The notes under the pieces: model-generated
The model's input: the letters and a program-made list of their open reading frames with translations, nothing else
Told to the model about the DNA's origin: nothing
The model's database searches: none
In this document: positions 33,637 through 42,010 of the stretch, one piece after another
Layout of the letters: the number at the start of each line of letters is the position of its first letter
Position numbering within the stretch: the stretch's first letter is position 1
Position numbers and translations under genes: made by a program
Assembly (NCBI GenBank): GCA_019637115.1
Contig: JAHBWH010000024.1
Location: forward strand, 1-64,000
DNA: 64,000 bases
Source: Myxococcales bacterium
GTDB taxonomy: Bacteria > Myxococcota_A > Polyangia > Polyangiales > Houyiibacteriaceae
Reading direction: 5' to 3'

Positions 33637-34521
33637 ATGGGCTTCCCCCACATCGCCTACGGGACCCCGCGGAAGCTGCCGAAGCCGGCGGACCTCCTGG
33701 GTCGCGTCGTCGTGCTCGACGTCGCCTTCGCGAGCCAAGCAGGGGGCGCGAGCTTCGAGAAGACGACCGTCCCGTTCATCCGCGGCCTCGGGGCGCGGCT
33801 CGCGATGTGGATCGACCACCACGACCACGAGCGCCACGTGGACTTCGCGGACGATCCTCGCTTCGTCCTGCGGACGAAGGCCCAGCACGGCGCTTGCCCC
33901 GAGCTCGTCACCCCCGAGCGCGTCGCCTGGGCCGGTCGGGTCGACACCCTCTGCTGCCACGTGGACTTCGACGGCATCTGCTCGGCCGCCAAGTGGATCC
34001 GCGGCGGCCTCGAGCCCTACGAGGGCGCCGACGCCGACGCCCGCGCGATCGACACGCGGCTCGGCCAGCCGAGCGAACGCGCCGAGCAGCTCGACCGCGC
34101 GTTGCGCGCGCGCCCGAAGGACGACGCCATCAAGGGCCTCGTGCTGCGTTACCTCGTCGACGGCGCGAGCGACGTCGCGATCTACCGACAGCTCCGCGAG
34201 GCCGCGCGGCCGCTCGAGCGCATGGAGGGCGAGGCGCGCAAGCTCGCGACGCGCTACGAGATCCGCGGCGACGTCGCCGTCTGCGACGCCCGGGTGCGTG
34301 ACCACGCCTACGACAAGACGGCGCTGCTCCTGCTCGGCCAAGAGCTCGCCCCCATCTCGCTCGTCCACGACGAGACGACCGTCACGGTCGCGGCGCGCTT
34401 CGACAGCGGCATCGACCTGCTCGCCATCCTCGGCCTCGAGGGCGGAATGCCGACGCGCGTCAGCGTCGACGCGCGCCGCCTCCGCGACGTCCTCGAGCGC
34501 CTCGACCGACGCAGCGCCTGA
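33637..34521 (+). CDS. DHH-superfamily phosphoesterase-like protein
   Basis: The 294-residue protein shows LDVAFASQ (motif I-like Asp), MWIDHHDHERHVDF (the DHH motif III), and CCHVDFDGICSAAKWI (a second Asp motif, resembling the DxDG of DHH enzymes). The C-terminal half, with LLLLGQELAPISLVHDETTVTVAARFDSGIDLLAILG, resembles the DHHA1 substrate-binding region. Such enzymes hydrolyse phosphodiesters (RecJ, NrnA, cyclic-di-AMP phosphodiesterases). The motif order is atypical, so activity is uncertain. ATG 33637 is chosen; the frame is open further upstream but begins in low-quality sequence. The 232 bp upstream are shared with add. Confidence 0.75.
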   Translation: MGFPHIAYGTPRKLPKPADLLGRVVVLDVAFASQAGGASFEKTTVPFIRGLGARLAMWIDHHDHERHVDFADDPRFVLRTKAQHGACPELVTPERVAWAGRVDTLCCHVDFDGICSAAKWIRGGLEPYEGADADARAIDTRLGQPSERAEQLDRALRARPKDDAIKGLVLRYLVDGASDVAIYRQLREAARPLERMEGEARKLATRYEIRGDVAVCDARVRDHAYDKTALLLLGQELAPISLVHDETTVTVAARFDSGIDLLAILGLEGGMPTRVSVDARRLRDVLERLDRRSA

Positions 34522-34612
34522 GTCGGTCGCAGACTCGGTCGCGGTACCGGCCACGGACTCGGATCAGACTCGCGCGGACTCGGACGCGGACGGGCGCGGT
34601 ACTCGCGCACGT
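34518..34612. repeat. Degenerate ACTCGGTCGCGG / GACTCGGA repeats
   Basis: Seven or eight degenerate 10-12 bp units built on GACTCGGNCGCGG start within the stop codon context of the DHH-type gene and run towards the next lipoprotein gene. Structurally similar to the array at 307-540 but with its own unit. Confidence 0.65.
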
Positions 34613-34656
34613 CTCGACATGAACCGCGCTCGCGAGCCATGGCATGCTGCCACGCG

Positions 34657-36327
34657 ATGCTCACCCGCCTCCTCTGCGCTTGCCTCGCCTTCGTGCTTGC
34701 GTGCGGCGACGACGACACGCCCGGCGACGCGGGCCGCGACGCGAACGCCGCGCCCGACGCCGCGCCCGACGCCGCGCCCGACGCCGCGCCCGACGCCGGC
34801 CCCGACCTTGGCCCCCCGGTGACCGGCTGCGAGCTGCTCGAGACCCAAGCCCCCGAGCCGCTCGGCGGTGACGTCGACCCGCCCGCCCCCGACGCGTTCG
34901 AGCCGCTCGCCGGCCCTGGCGCGCCGCGCCGCACCTTCACCGAAGAGGAGCTGCTCCTGCCGTGCGCGCACCTCGACGGCGGCGAGCGCGACCGCGACCA
35001 CCACAACACCGTGCTCATGCTCGACGGCTACCTCTGGCTGCCCTTCGCGCACGAGGCCGGCGTCGGCGGCATCCGCGCGTTCACGTTCGACGATCCATGC
35101 AACCCCGAGGTAGTGGGGACCGGCACCGACGACGAGATGCGCGAGACCCACGCCGCCGGCCTCGCCTACCTCGACGGTCGCCGGTGGATGGCGACGGCGT
35201 CGATGACGGGCATCCAGACCTGGGACATCACCGATCCGACCGACATCCACCGCGTGGCCGATCTCACGCTGCCCGAGGTCACGTACCCGAACGCCTACCT
35301 GCGCGTGGTCATGAGCCTCTTCTGGCAGGCCCCGTACATCTACGTCGCGGCCGCGAGCCTCGGCGTCTTCATCGTCGACGCCTCCGATCCGACGGCGCCC
35401 ACGCTCGTCGGGCACTACGTCCCCGATCCATCCCTCGAGTCCGGCGGCGTACACGCGGTCGGCACGCTCCTCGTCGTGCTCCCCTCGCAGGGGCTGCGCA
35501 ACCACCTCCTCGACATCAGCGATCCGGCGCGACCGCGCCCGATCCCCGGCGGCACGTGGGTCAACACGGACGGCACCTCGCTCGGCGGCGGCCGCCCCTT
35601 CCCCGTGACCGCCTACTTCGGGCACATCTCCGGGCCGCGCGCGTACTACGCGCGCCACGTCCTCGGCGGCGGCCTCTTCGTCTACGACCTGAGCGATTGG
35701 AGCGCGCCGACGCTGCTCGGCTCGTGGCGGAGCGAGCGGGAAGGCGCGAACGGCGGGTATGTCTTCGTGCAGAACGAGACCGCGTTCGTCGGCCTCTCGT
35801 CGCACGCCGCCATCGTCGACGTCGCGGACCCGACGCGCCCGACGCTGATCGCCGAGCTCGAGATGCAGGGGGACTTCGACACGCTCGTGCCGGTCGGCAA
35901 CGTGCTCGTCGGCAGCGTGGACGACGACGCGATCCCTGGCGAGGCCTCCGCGGTCTTCCCTTGGCAGCGCGAGCTCGACACGCGCGCCCCCCGCGTGAAC
36001 CTCGTGGTGCCCCGCGACGGGACCGAGGCGGTGGCGCTCGGAGCGCGCGTCGGGATCTCCTTCGACGAGCACGTCGAGCTCGAGACCATCCACGCGGGGT
36101 CTTTCTACGTGCGGCCGATCGACGACGCGGGGGCCCCGCTCGGGCCGCCGCTCGAGGGGCACTACTCGGGCCAGGAAGGCATCTACAACTTCTGGCCGCG
36201 CGCGCCGCTCAGGCCTGCGACGCGCTACGAGGTCGTCGTGCCCGCGGGCGGCATCCGCGACTGGGCGGGCAACCCCACCACGACGAGCTTCCGCAGCACC
36301 TTCACGACCGCGAGCTGCGAGGGATGA
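34657..36327 (+). CDS. LVIVD-type beta-propeller lipoprotein with Ig-like C-terminal domain
   Basis: The 556-residue product starts MLTRLLCACLAFVLACG (lipobox VLAC, Cys16). It has a linker with four APDA repeats encoded by a 12 bp tandem repeat (about 34744-34800). A propeller of LVIVD repeats follows: QTWDITDPTDIHRVADL, FIVDASDPTAPTLVGHY, LLDISDPARP, FVYDLSDWSAPTLLGSW and AIVDVADPTRPTLIAEL. The last 110 residues form a bacterial Ig-like domain of the Big_5 type (DGTEAVALGARVGISFDEHVE shortened, ending YEVVVPAGGIRDWAGN). It is likely displayed on the cell surface. Its stop overlaps the start of the cytochrome gene (ATGA 36324-36327), so the two probably work together. Confidence 0.85.
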   Translation: MLTRLLCACLAFVLACGDDDTPGDAGRDANAAPDAAPDAAPDAAPDAGPDLGPPVTGCELLETQAPEPLGGDVDPPAPDAFEPLAGPGAPRRTFTEEELLLPCAHLDGGERDRDHHNTVLMLDGYLWLPFAHEAGVGGIRAFTFDDPCNPEVVGTGTDDEMRETHAAGLAYLDGRRWMATASMTGIQTWDITDPTDIHRVADLTLPEVTYPNAYLRVVMSLFWQAPYIYVAAASLGVFIVDASDPTAPTLVGHYVPDPSLESGGVHAVGTLLVVLPSQGLRNHLLDISDPARPRPIPGGTWVNTDGTSLGGGRPFPVTAYFGHISGPRAYYARHVLGGGLFVYDLSDWSAPTLLGSWRSEREGANGGYVFVQNETAFVGLSSHAAIVDVADPTRPTLIAELEMQGDFDTLVPVGNVLVGSVDDDAIPGEASAVFPWQRELDTRAPRVNLVVPRDGTEAVALGARVGISFDEHVELETIHAGSFYVRPIDDAGAPLGPPLEGHYSGQEGIYNFWPRAPLRPATRYEVVVPAGGIRDWAGNPTTTSFRSTFTTASCEG

Positions 36328-38639
36328 GCCCGCGGCGCGCGCACCACCCCCCGCGGGTATCGCTCTCTTGCGGCGCGGGCGGCGCGGGCGGCGCGGGCGG
36401 CGCGGGCCGCGGTGCGGGCAGCGCGGGATTCGCACGTCCCGCGTGGCCGCTCGCTCGTGCCCCGCTCGTCGCCCTCTCCCGCGGTCTCCCGCTCGTCGCC
36501 CTCGTCCTGCTCGCGTTCGCCTGCGGCGACGACGACGCTCCGCTCGAGGCTGGCCTCGACGCCTCGCCGGACGCTGGCGTCCTCGACGCCGACGCCCCGG
36601 AGGACGCCGCCGCCGTCGGCGCGCTCGACGGACCGACCGTGGTCTTCCTCGGTGAGGAGGCCTGCTACCGCACCGGCCTGCGCGCGGAGCGGTACCTCTT
36701 CGTCTGGGGTGATGGTGAGCGCACGGAGACCGATCGGCCGGAGGCCTGCCATCGCTTCCCCTACGCGGGGGCGTTTCGCGCGAGCGTCGTCGCGGACGCT
36801 GGCACCGGGAGCCTCGCCCTACGCGTCGTGCTGCCACCCGCGCCGACCCCGCCGAGCGCGTCGAGCCCGCTCGCCCGCCATGGGGCGCGGATCTTCGTCG
36901 CCACCGCGGACGCCGACGAGGTCGCGGTCATCGACGCCGAGTCCCTCGCGCTCGAGCGCACGCTCCGCGTCTGCGCGCGCCCGCGGACCCTGGCGACCGC
37001 GGCCGACGAGCTCGCCGTGACGTGCCAAGACGACGGCCGGCTCGCGCGCTTCGACGCCACGACGCTCGCCCCGCTCGCGAGCGTCGAGCTCGGCGTCGGC
37101 AGCCGCCCCTTCGGCGTCGCCGCCGATCCGCGCGCGCCGGACCGCTTCGTGGTCACGCTCCAGGACGTCGGCGCGCTCGTCGTCGTCGAGCGGGGTGAGG
37201 TCGTCGCGCGCGTGGAGGGCCTGACGGATGCCCGCGCGGTCGCGATGAACGCCGAGGGCCTCGCGCTCGTCTCGCGCTGGCGGGCGACGGATGAGGGAGC
37301 GTTCGTCTACGTCGTCGACCTCGCGAGCCCCGCCGCGCCGCGAACGCGCGCGCCCGTCCGGCTCGCCCGCCAGACGGGGCTCGACAGCGACACCGACAAC
37401 AGCGGCGTGCCGAGCTTCCTCGACGCGCTCGCGTTTTCGCCGGACGGCCTGCGCGCGATGGCGCCGGCGCTGAAGGCGAACGACGTGACGGGCCTGCACC
37501 GCACCGGCCGCCCGCTCGAGAGCCAGACCACCGCGCGGGGCGTCTTCGTGGAGCTCTACCCGGACGACCGCGGCGCGTACGTCGAGAGCCATCGCTTCTC
37601 GTTCAACGACCTCGACTACGTCAGCGCCGTCGCGACGACGCCGCTCGGCGAGCGCCTCTTCGTGGCCTTCCTCGGCGGCCAGCAGGTGCTCGCGCTCGAG
37701 CCCTTCGGCTTCGCCATCGAAGGAGGCTTGATCGACGTCGGCGTCGCGCCGCGAGGTCTGCTCGCGGACGACGCGGGGCGCCTCTTCGTCTTCGCGGAAC
37801 TCTCCCGCGAGCTCCGGGTCTACGACGTGCGCGACCTCGCGACCGCCCCCGCGCTCCTCGCCACCATCCCGACCGTCTCGGCGGAGCCGCTCGCGCCCGA
37901 GGTGCTGCGCGGCAAGCAGATCTTCAACACGAGCGTCGACCCTCGCATGAGCCGCACGAGCTACATCAGCTGCGCGACCTGCCACCTGGACGGTGAGACC
38001 GACAACCTCACCTGGGACTTCACGCAGCGCGGCGAGGGGCTGCGGAACACGACGACGCTGATCGGCCTCGGCGACCAGACCGGCCCCCTCCATTGGACGG
38101 GGAACTTCGACGAGATCCAAGACTTCGAGCTCGACATCCGTCTGCACCAAGGCGGCGCGGGCTTCACGAGCGACGAGGTCTTCGACGCGCACCGTGATCC
38201 GCTCGGCGCGCCGCTCGCAGGGCGCTCGGAGGAGCTCGACGCGCTCGCCGCTTACGTCGCGAGCCTCCGCGGCGTCGGTCGCCCGCCCCGGCCGCTGGAC
38301 GCCGAGGAGCGAGCGGAGGGCGAGCGCGTCTTCGCCGCCGCCGCCTGCGCCTCCTGCCATCACGGCCCCACCTACAGCGACAGCGCGCTCGACGTCCGCC
38401 ACGACATCGGCACGCTCACGGAGGCAAGCGGCGCGCGCCTCGGCGGGGCCCTCGACGGGCTCGACACCCCGAGCCTGCGCGGGCTCTGGCGGACGGCGCC
38501 CTATCTCCACGACGGCTCGGCGCCCACGCTGCGCGACGTCCTCGAGGCCAGGAACCCGGGCGACCGCCACGGCCTGACGAGCGCCCTCTCCGAGGACGAG
38601 CGACGCGCGCTGGCACGCTACCTCGAGGCGCTCGACTGA
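36324..38639 (+). CDS. Propeller-containing di-heme cytochrome c lipoprotein (MauG/CcpA-like)
   Basis: The 771-residue product has a long Arg/Gly-rich leader and then a signal ending FACGDDD (lipobox AFAC, Cys67). The leader includes a GAG/GGC repeat (36366-36425), and the real start may be a later GTG. A small PKD-like segment (about 95-165) and a YVTN-like seven-blade propeller (about 180-530, DADEVAVIDAESLALERTL) follow. The C-terminal di-heme cytochrome c peroxidase/MauG-type region has CATCH (550-554) and CASCH (675-679). GLRNTTTLIGLGDQTGPLHW and TPSLRGLWRTAPYLHDGS are family motifs. Electron transfer or oxidation at the outer surface is likely; substrate unknown. Coupled to the upstream propeller lipoprotein. 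Confidence 0.88.
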   Translation: MSPRRAHHPPRVSLSCGAGGAGGAGGAGRGAGSAGFARPAWPLARAPLVALSRGLPLVALVLLAFACGDDDAPLEAGLDASPDAGVLDADAPEDAAAVGALDGPTVVFLGEEACYRTGLRAERYLFVWGDGERTETDRPEACHRFPYAGAFRASVVADAGTGSLALRVVLPPAPTPPSASSPLARHGARIFVATADADEVAVIDAESLALERTLRVCARPRTLATAADELAVTCQDDGRLARFDATTLAPLASVELGVGSRPFGVAADPRAPDRFVVTLQDVGALVVVERGEVVARVEGLTDARAVAMNAEGLALVSRWRATDEGAFVYVVDLASPAAPRTRAPVRLARQTGLDSDTDNSGVPSFLDALAFSPDGLRAMAPALKANDVTGLHRTGRPLESQTTARGVFVELYPDDRGAYVESHRFSFNDLDYVSAVATTPLGERLFVAFLGGQQVLALEPFGFAIEGGLIDVGVAPRGLLADDAGRLFVFAELSRELRVYDVRDLATAPALLATIPTVSAEPLAPEVLRGKQIFNTSVDPRMSRTSYISCATCHLDGETDNLTWDFTQRGEGLRNTTTLIGLGDQTGPLHWTGNFDEIQDFELDIRLHQGGAGFTSDEVFDAHRDPLGAPLAGRSEELDALAAYVASLRGVGRPPRPLDAEERAEGERVFAAAACASCHHGPTYSDSALDVRHDIGTLTEASGARLGGALDGLDTPSLRGLWRTAPYLHDGSAPTLRDVLEARNPGDRHGLTSALSEDERRALARYLEALD

Positions 38640-38784
38640 TGATTCCTGCCCGGCCTCACCGCGAGGCTCGAGGCCGATGCTGCTCTCGTGGCCCGCTCGA
38701 GCTCGCGTCCGGTCGTGGGCGCGACGAAAGACTCCAAGACGTCGGGCGACGGACTGCTACGCTCCGCCCTCCTGGAGGAAGAGC

Positions 38785-39480
38785 ATGAGCGAGATCGTCA
38801 GCTTCGAGCAGCGTGGTGAGGTAGCCCTGATTCGTCTGGACGACGGCAAGGCGAACGCGATGTCGGCGCCGCTCCTCGAGGGCGTGAGCGCCGCCCTCGA
38901 CCGCGCGTCGTCCTCGGCGAAGGCGGTCGTCCTGGCTGGGCGCTCCGGGCGCTTCTCGGCCGGCTTCGACCTGAAGGTGATGATGTCGGGCCCCGACGCC
39001 GCGCGCGACCTCGTGCTGAAGGGGGGCGAGCTCCTGATGCGGCTCTACGAGCACCCGCAGCCGCTCGTGATCGCGTGCACGGGCCACGCGATCGCAGGCG
39101 GCGTGCTGATGGTCGCCACGGGGGACCGACGCATCGGCGCGAGCGGAGACTTCAAGCTCGGCCTCAACGAGGTCGCCAACGGCATGCCCGTCCCGATCTT
39201 GGCGCACGAGCTGGCGCGCGATCGGCTGGACCCCCGCGCGCTCGTCGAGTCGGTCCTGCTCGCCCGGCTCTGGAGCCCCGAGGACGCGCTGCGCGTCGGC
39301 TGGCTCGACCGGCTCGTGCCCGAGGACGAGGTCGAGGCAGCGGCCCTCGAGGAGGCCTCCGCCCTCGCGAAGCTCCCTCAGCCGGCCTACGGATTCACCA
39401 AGCGCAGCCTCCGTCGCGCGACGATCGAGCACGTGCGCGCGACGATGGTGCAGAACCTCCAAGAGTTCAGCGTCGGCTGA
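38785..39480 (+). CDS. Enoyl-CoA hydratase/isomerase family protein
   Basis: The 231-residue crotonase-fold protein probably acts on acyl-CoA thioesters. Oxyanion-hole motifs FSAGFDLKVM (about 53-62) and ACTGHAIAGGVLMVATGDRRIG are present. LGLNEVANGMPVP carries a Glu in the position of one of the two catalytic Glu residues, whereas the first is replaced by a hydrophobic/Met context (AGGVLM), so it may be an isomerase or non-hydratase member. ATG 38785 is supported by TGGAGGAAGAGC upstream, although the frame is open to 38677. It converges on the ammonium transporter with a 21 bp gap. Confidence 0.9.
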   Translation: MSEIVSFEQRGEVALIRLDDGKANAMSAPLLEGVSAALDRASSSAKAVVLAGRSGRFSAGFDLKVMMSGPDAARDLVLKGGELLMRLYEHPQPLVIACTGHAIAGGVLMVATGDRRIGASGDFKLGLNEVANGMPVPILAHELARDRLDPRALVESVLLARLWSPEDALRVGWLDRLVPEDEVEAAALEEASALAKLPQPAYGFTKRSLRRATIEHVRATMVQNLQEFSVG

Positions 39481-39501
39481 CGGCGCGCAGCGCCGCGCGC
39501 G

Positions 39502-40788
39502 TCACTCCGCCGCGACGGGGACGTCCGACGTGTCGCGCGCGACGACGTGGCCCATGCCGCGGGTCGTCTCGAGCCCATAGGCCTCGACCCCGCACTCTGC
39601 GACGTCGAGCCCCTCGTGCTCGTGCTCCGGCGAGACCCGCACGCCGCCCGGCAGGCGCGAGAGGGCGAGCCAGACGAGACCTCCCGCCAGGAACGCGAAG
39701 CCGAAGCCCGAGAACGCGCCGATGGCCTGCACACCGAGCTGCGCCGCGCCGCCGCCCATGAAGAGCCCGACCTCGTCGGCGAAGAGCCCGATCGCCAGCG
39801 TGCCGAAGATGCCGCAGACGCCATGGACGGCGATCGCGCCGACCGGATCGTCGACCTTCCGACCATCCAAGAAGAAGACCGCCTCGACGCAGAGCACTGC
39901 CGCCAGTGCGCCGACGATCATCGCGGGCCCGGGCGCGATCACGTCGCAGCCCGCGGTGATCCCGACGAGCCCCGCGAGCGCGCCGTTGAGCGCCATCGAG
40001 AAGTCCATCGCGCCGGTGCGCACGCGGACCCAGACGAGCGCAGCGAGGAAGCCGATGGAGGCCGAGAGGTTCGTGACGAGCACGATGCGGCCGATGGCGC
40101 CGGGGTCCTCGGCGCTGACGGTGCTGCCGCCGTTGAAGCCGAACCAGCCGAGCCAGAGGATCAGCACGCCGAGGGCGGCGAGCGGGAAGTTGTGCGCGGG
40201 CATGGGTCGGCTCTTGCCGTCCTCGTCGTATTTGCCGAGCCGCGGCCCGATCACGAGCGCCCCGGCGAGCGCCATTCCGCCGCCGACCCCGTGCACCACG
40301 GTGCTCCCGGCGAAGTCCGCGAAGCCCATCTCGCTGAGCCAGCCGCCCCCCCAGACCCAATGGCCGACGACCGGATAGATCGCGGCGACGGCGATCGCGC
40401 AGAACGCGAAGAAGGTCCCGAGGCGGGCGCGCTCGGCCACGGCGCCGCTGACGATGGTGCACGCGGTCGCCGCGAAGACGAGCTGGAAGAAGAGGAAGAC
40501 GAAGATCGGCAGCGTGCCGACGTTCGCCTCGGTGCCGTCCGGGAAGAAGCCGGTCAGGCCCACGTAGGGGTTGCCGTCGCCGAACATCACGCCGTAACCG
40601 ACCGCGTAGAAGACGATGGAACCGATCCCGATGACGCCGACGTTCTTCAGGAGGACCATCACGGCGTTCTTCTTCCGGCAGAAGCCGCTCTCCACGAGCG
40701 CGAAGCCCGCGTGCATGAAGAAGACGAGGAAAGCGCTGGTCAGCACCCAGATCGAGTCGAGCAATCCCTGCGTCAAGCCTTGTTCCAT
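39502..40788 (-). CDS. amt: Ammonium transporter (Amt/MEP/Rh family)
   Basis: The 428-residue protein has the eleven-helix Amt fold. MHAGFALVESGFCR is the first-helix signature. DFAGSTVVHGVGGGMALAG carries the first pore His, and IAVHGVCGIFGTLAIGLF the second. The mature protein conducts NH3/NH4+ across the inner membrane. A C-terminal cytoplasmic tail of about 45 residues includes HEHEGLDVAECGVEAY, the GlnK-interaction type seen in Amt proteins, yet no glnK gene is adjacent. Length is typical. The 215 bp upstream spacer separates it from the BtpA gene and holds that gene's terminator. Confidence 0.95.
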   Translation of the reverse strand: MEQGLTQGLLDSIWVLTSAFLVFFMHAGFALVESGFCRKKNAVMVLLKNVGVIGIGSIVFYAVGYGVMFGDGNPYVGLTGFFPDGTEANVGTLPIFVFLFFQLVFAATACTIVSGAVAERARLGTFFAFCAIAVAAIYPVVGHWVWGGGWLSEMGFADFAGSTVVHGVGGGMALAGALVIGPRLGKYDEDGKSRPMPAHNFPLAALGVLILWLGWFGFNGGSTVSAEDPGAIGRIVLVTNLSASIGFLAALVWVRVRTGAMDFSMALNGALAGLVGITAGCDVIAPGPAMIVGALAAVLCVEAVFFLDGRKVDDPVGAIAVHGVCGIFGTLAIGLFADEVGLFMGGGAAQLGVQAIGAFSGFGFAFLAGGLVWLALSRLPGGVRVSPEHEHEGLDVAECGVEAYGLETTRGMGHVVARDTSDVPVAAE

Positions 40789-40876
40789 GAAGCCTCCACG
40801 GTGATGGACCTCACCGAATGGAGCGAAGCCTGGCCCGCGGATGTTTCCGGACGATTTCTCGACGTGGTCGATTCGG

Positions 40877-40930
40877 AAAAAACCGCCACCCAGACGAGCG
40901 CCGCCGTGAGGGGGGCGCTCGTCTGGGCGG
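40877..40930 (-). terminator. Rho-independent terminator of the BtpA/SgcQ gene
   Basis: 14 bp perfect stem CCCAGACGAGCGCC (40889-40902) with 40914-40927, extended by partly paired CCGCC/GGCGG. Read on the minus strand it is followed by GGTTTTTT (40877-40884). A textbook intrinsic terminator 75 bp after the gene. Confidence 0.85.
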
Positions 40931-41003
40931 CTACACGGGCCAGAGGTGCGCGACTTGGGGTGAAGGCGGGAGCTTGCTCCCGGAGCCGAGGGGGCTGCCC
41001 GGC

Positions 41004-41813
41004 TCAGGCGCGGAAGAGCGGCCGCAGGAGCGAGGCGAGCCCCTTCGCGCGCGCCGGATCGACCGGCGCGCGCACGTCGCCGCCGACCTTCGTCGCGGTC
41101 CCCACGATGGCGCCGTCGGCGAGCGGCGCGAGCGAGGCGGCGTTGTGCTCATCGAGCCCGCTCCCGATCAAGACATGTCTCGCGCCGGCCGCCTCACGCA
41201 CCTCGACGAGCAGCTCGCGGGAGACGGGGTGGCCCGTCCCCCGGCCGGTCACGATGACCGCGTCGGCGCGCCCACGGTCGAGCGCCTCCTCGGTCGCGCG
41301 ACGGGGGTCGAGCGGCGCGAGGGGCGTGGCGTGCTTCACGAGGACGTCCGCCAAGAGCGCGACGGGCGCGCCGAGGCTCGCGCGGTAGCGGAGCGTGACG
41401 TCGGCCTCTCCCTCGATCAGCCCCTGGTCGGTCACATAGGCGCCCGAGTGGACGTTGATTCGGACGAAGTCGAGCGCGGCGGCGGCCGCGATGCCCAGCG
41501 CGCTCACGCCGTCGTTCCGCAGGCAGTTCACCCCGACGACGAGGCCAGTGACGCGCTTGACCTCGCGCGCGACGAGCGCCAGCGCGGCGACCTGGTGAGG
41601 TGGGAGGCGATGTCCGGCCGTGCCCTTCGGGAAGGGCGCGGACCCGAAGTTCTCGACGACCAGCGCCTCGAACCCCGCGACCGCGAGCGCCTCCGCGTCG
41701 CGCAGCGCGTGCGCCTCCGCGTCCGCGAAGCCCCCGCGGGGATCGGGGTCTCCCGGCAGCGCCGGGAGGTGGATGACACCGACGAGACCTCGCGGGGACC
41801 AGGCTGCACGCAT
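41004..41813 (-). CDS. BtpA/SgcQ family TIM-barrel protein
   Basis: The 269-residue protein has the family motifs GLVGVIHLPALPGDP, EALVVENFGSAPF, GVNCLRNDGVSALGIAAAA, FVRINVHSGAYVTDQGLIEGEA and VLIGSGLDEHNA. Family members include BtpA, needed for photosystem I stability in cyanobacteria, and SgcQ of E. coli. Their biochemical activity is not established, and a phosphate/nucleotide-binding TIM barrel is likely. The ATG at 41813 is 6 nt downstream of a TATCAG hexamer, so the message may be leaderless. It ends in a strong terminator and appears to be a single-gene unit. Confidence 0.9.
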   Translation of the reverse strand: MRAAWSPRGLVGVIHLPALPGDPDPRGGFADAEAHALRDAEALAVAGFEALVVENFGSAPFPKGTAGHRLPPHQVAALALVAREVKRVTGLVVGVNCLRNDGVSALGIAAAAALDFVRINVHSGAYVTDQGLIEGEADVTLRYRASLGAPVALLADVLVKHATPLAPLDPRRATEEALDRGRADAVIVTGRGTGHPVSRELLVEVREAAGARHVLIGSGLDEHNAASLAPLADGAIVGTATKVGGDVRAPVDPARAKGLASLLRPLFRA

Positions 41814-41819
41814 CGCGCT

Positions 41820-41825
41820 CTGATA
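41820..41825 (-). promoter_or_regulatory. TATCAG -10-like hexamer, leaderless spacing
   Basis: On the minus strand TATCAG ends 6 nt before the ATG at 41813. No -35 match and no Shine-Dalgarno sequence are visible. Confidence 0.35.
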
Positions 41826-42010
41826 GCACCTCGGGCTCGATCGCGCGCTCCGCGCGCTCGACCTCGGACCGCGTCGTCCGCCTAGGCCACGCCACGGTCC
41901 CTGCGAACCGGCCAGGGACGCGAAGCACCGAGCGCGCCGGGTATGGCAGGCCGCGCGCGGGCCGGCCGGCGAGCCCGGCAGCCCTTCGAATCACGTCGAG
42001 AAGCTTCGAG

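Noticed and set aside
34564..36837. 757-residue minus-strand ORF over the propeller lipoprotein gene
   Set aside because: Low-complexity Arg/Ala/Glu text with no motif; the opposite strand encodes clear LVIVD repeats.
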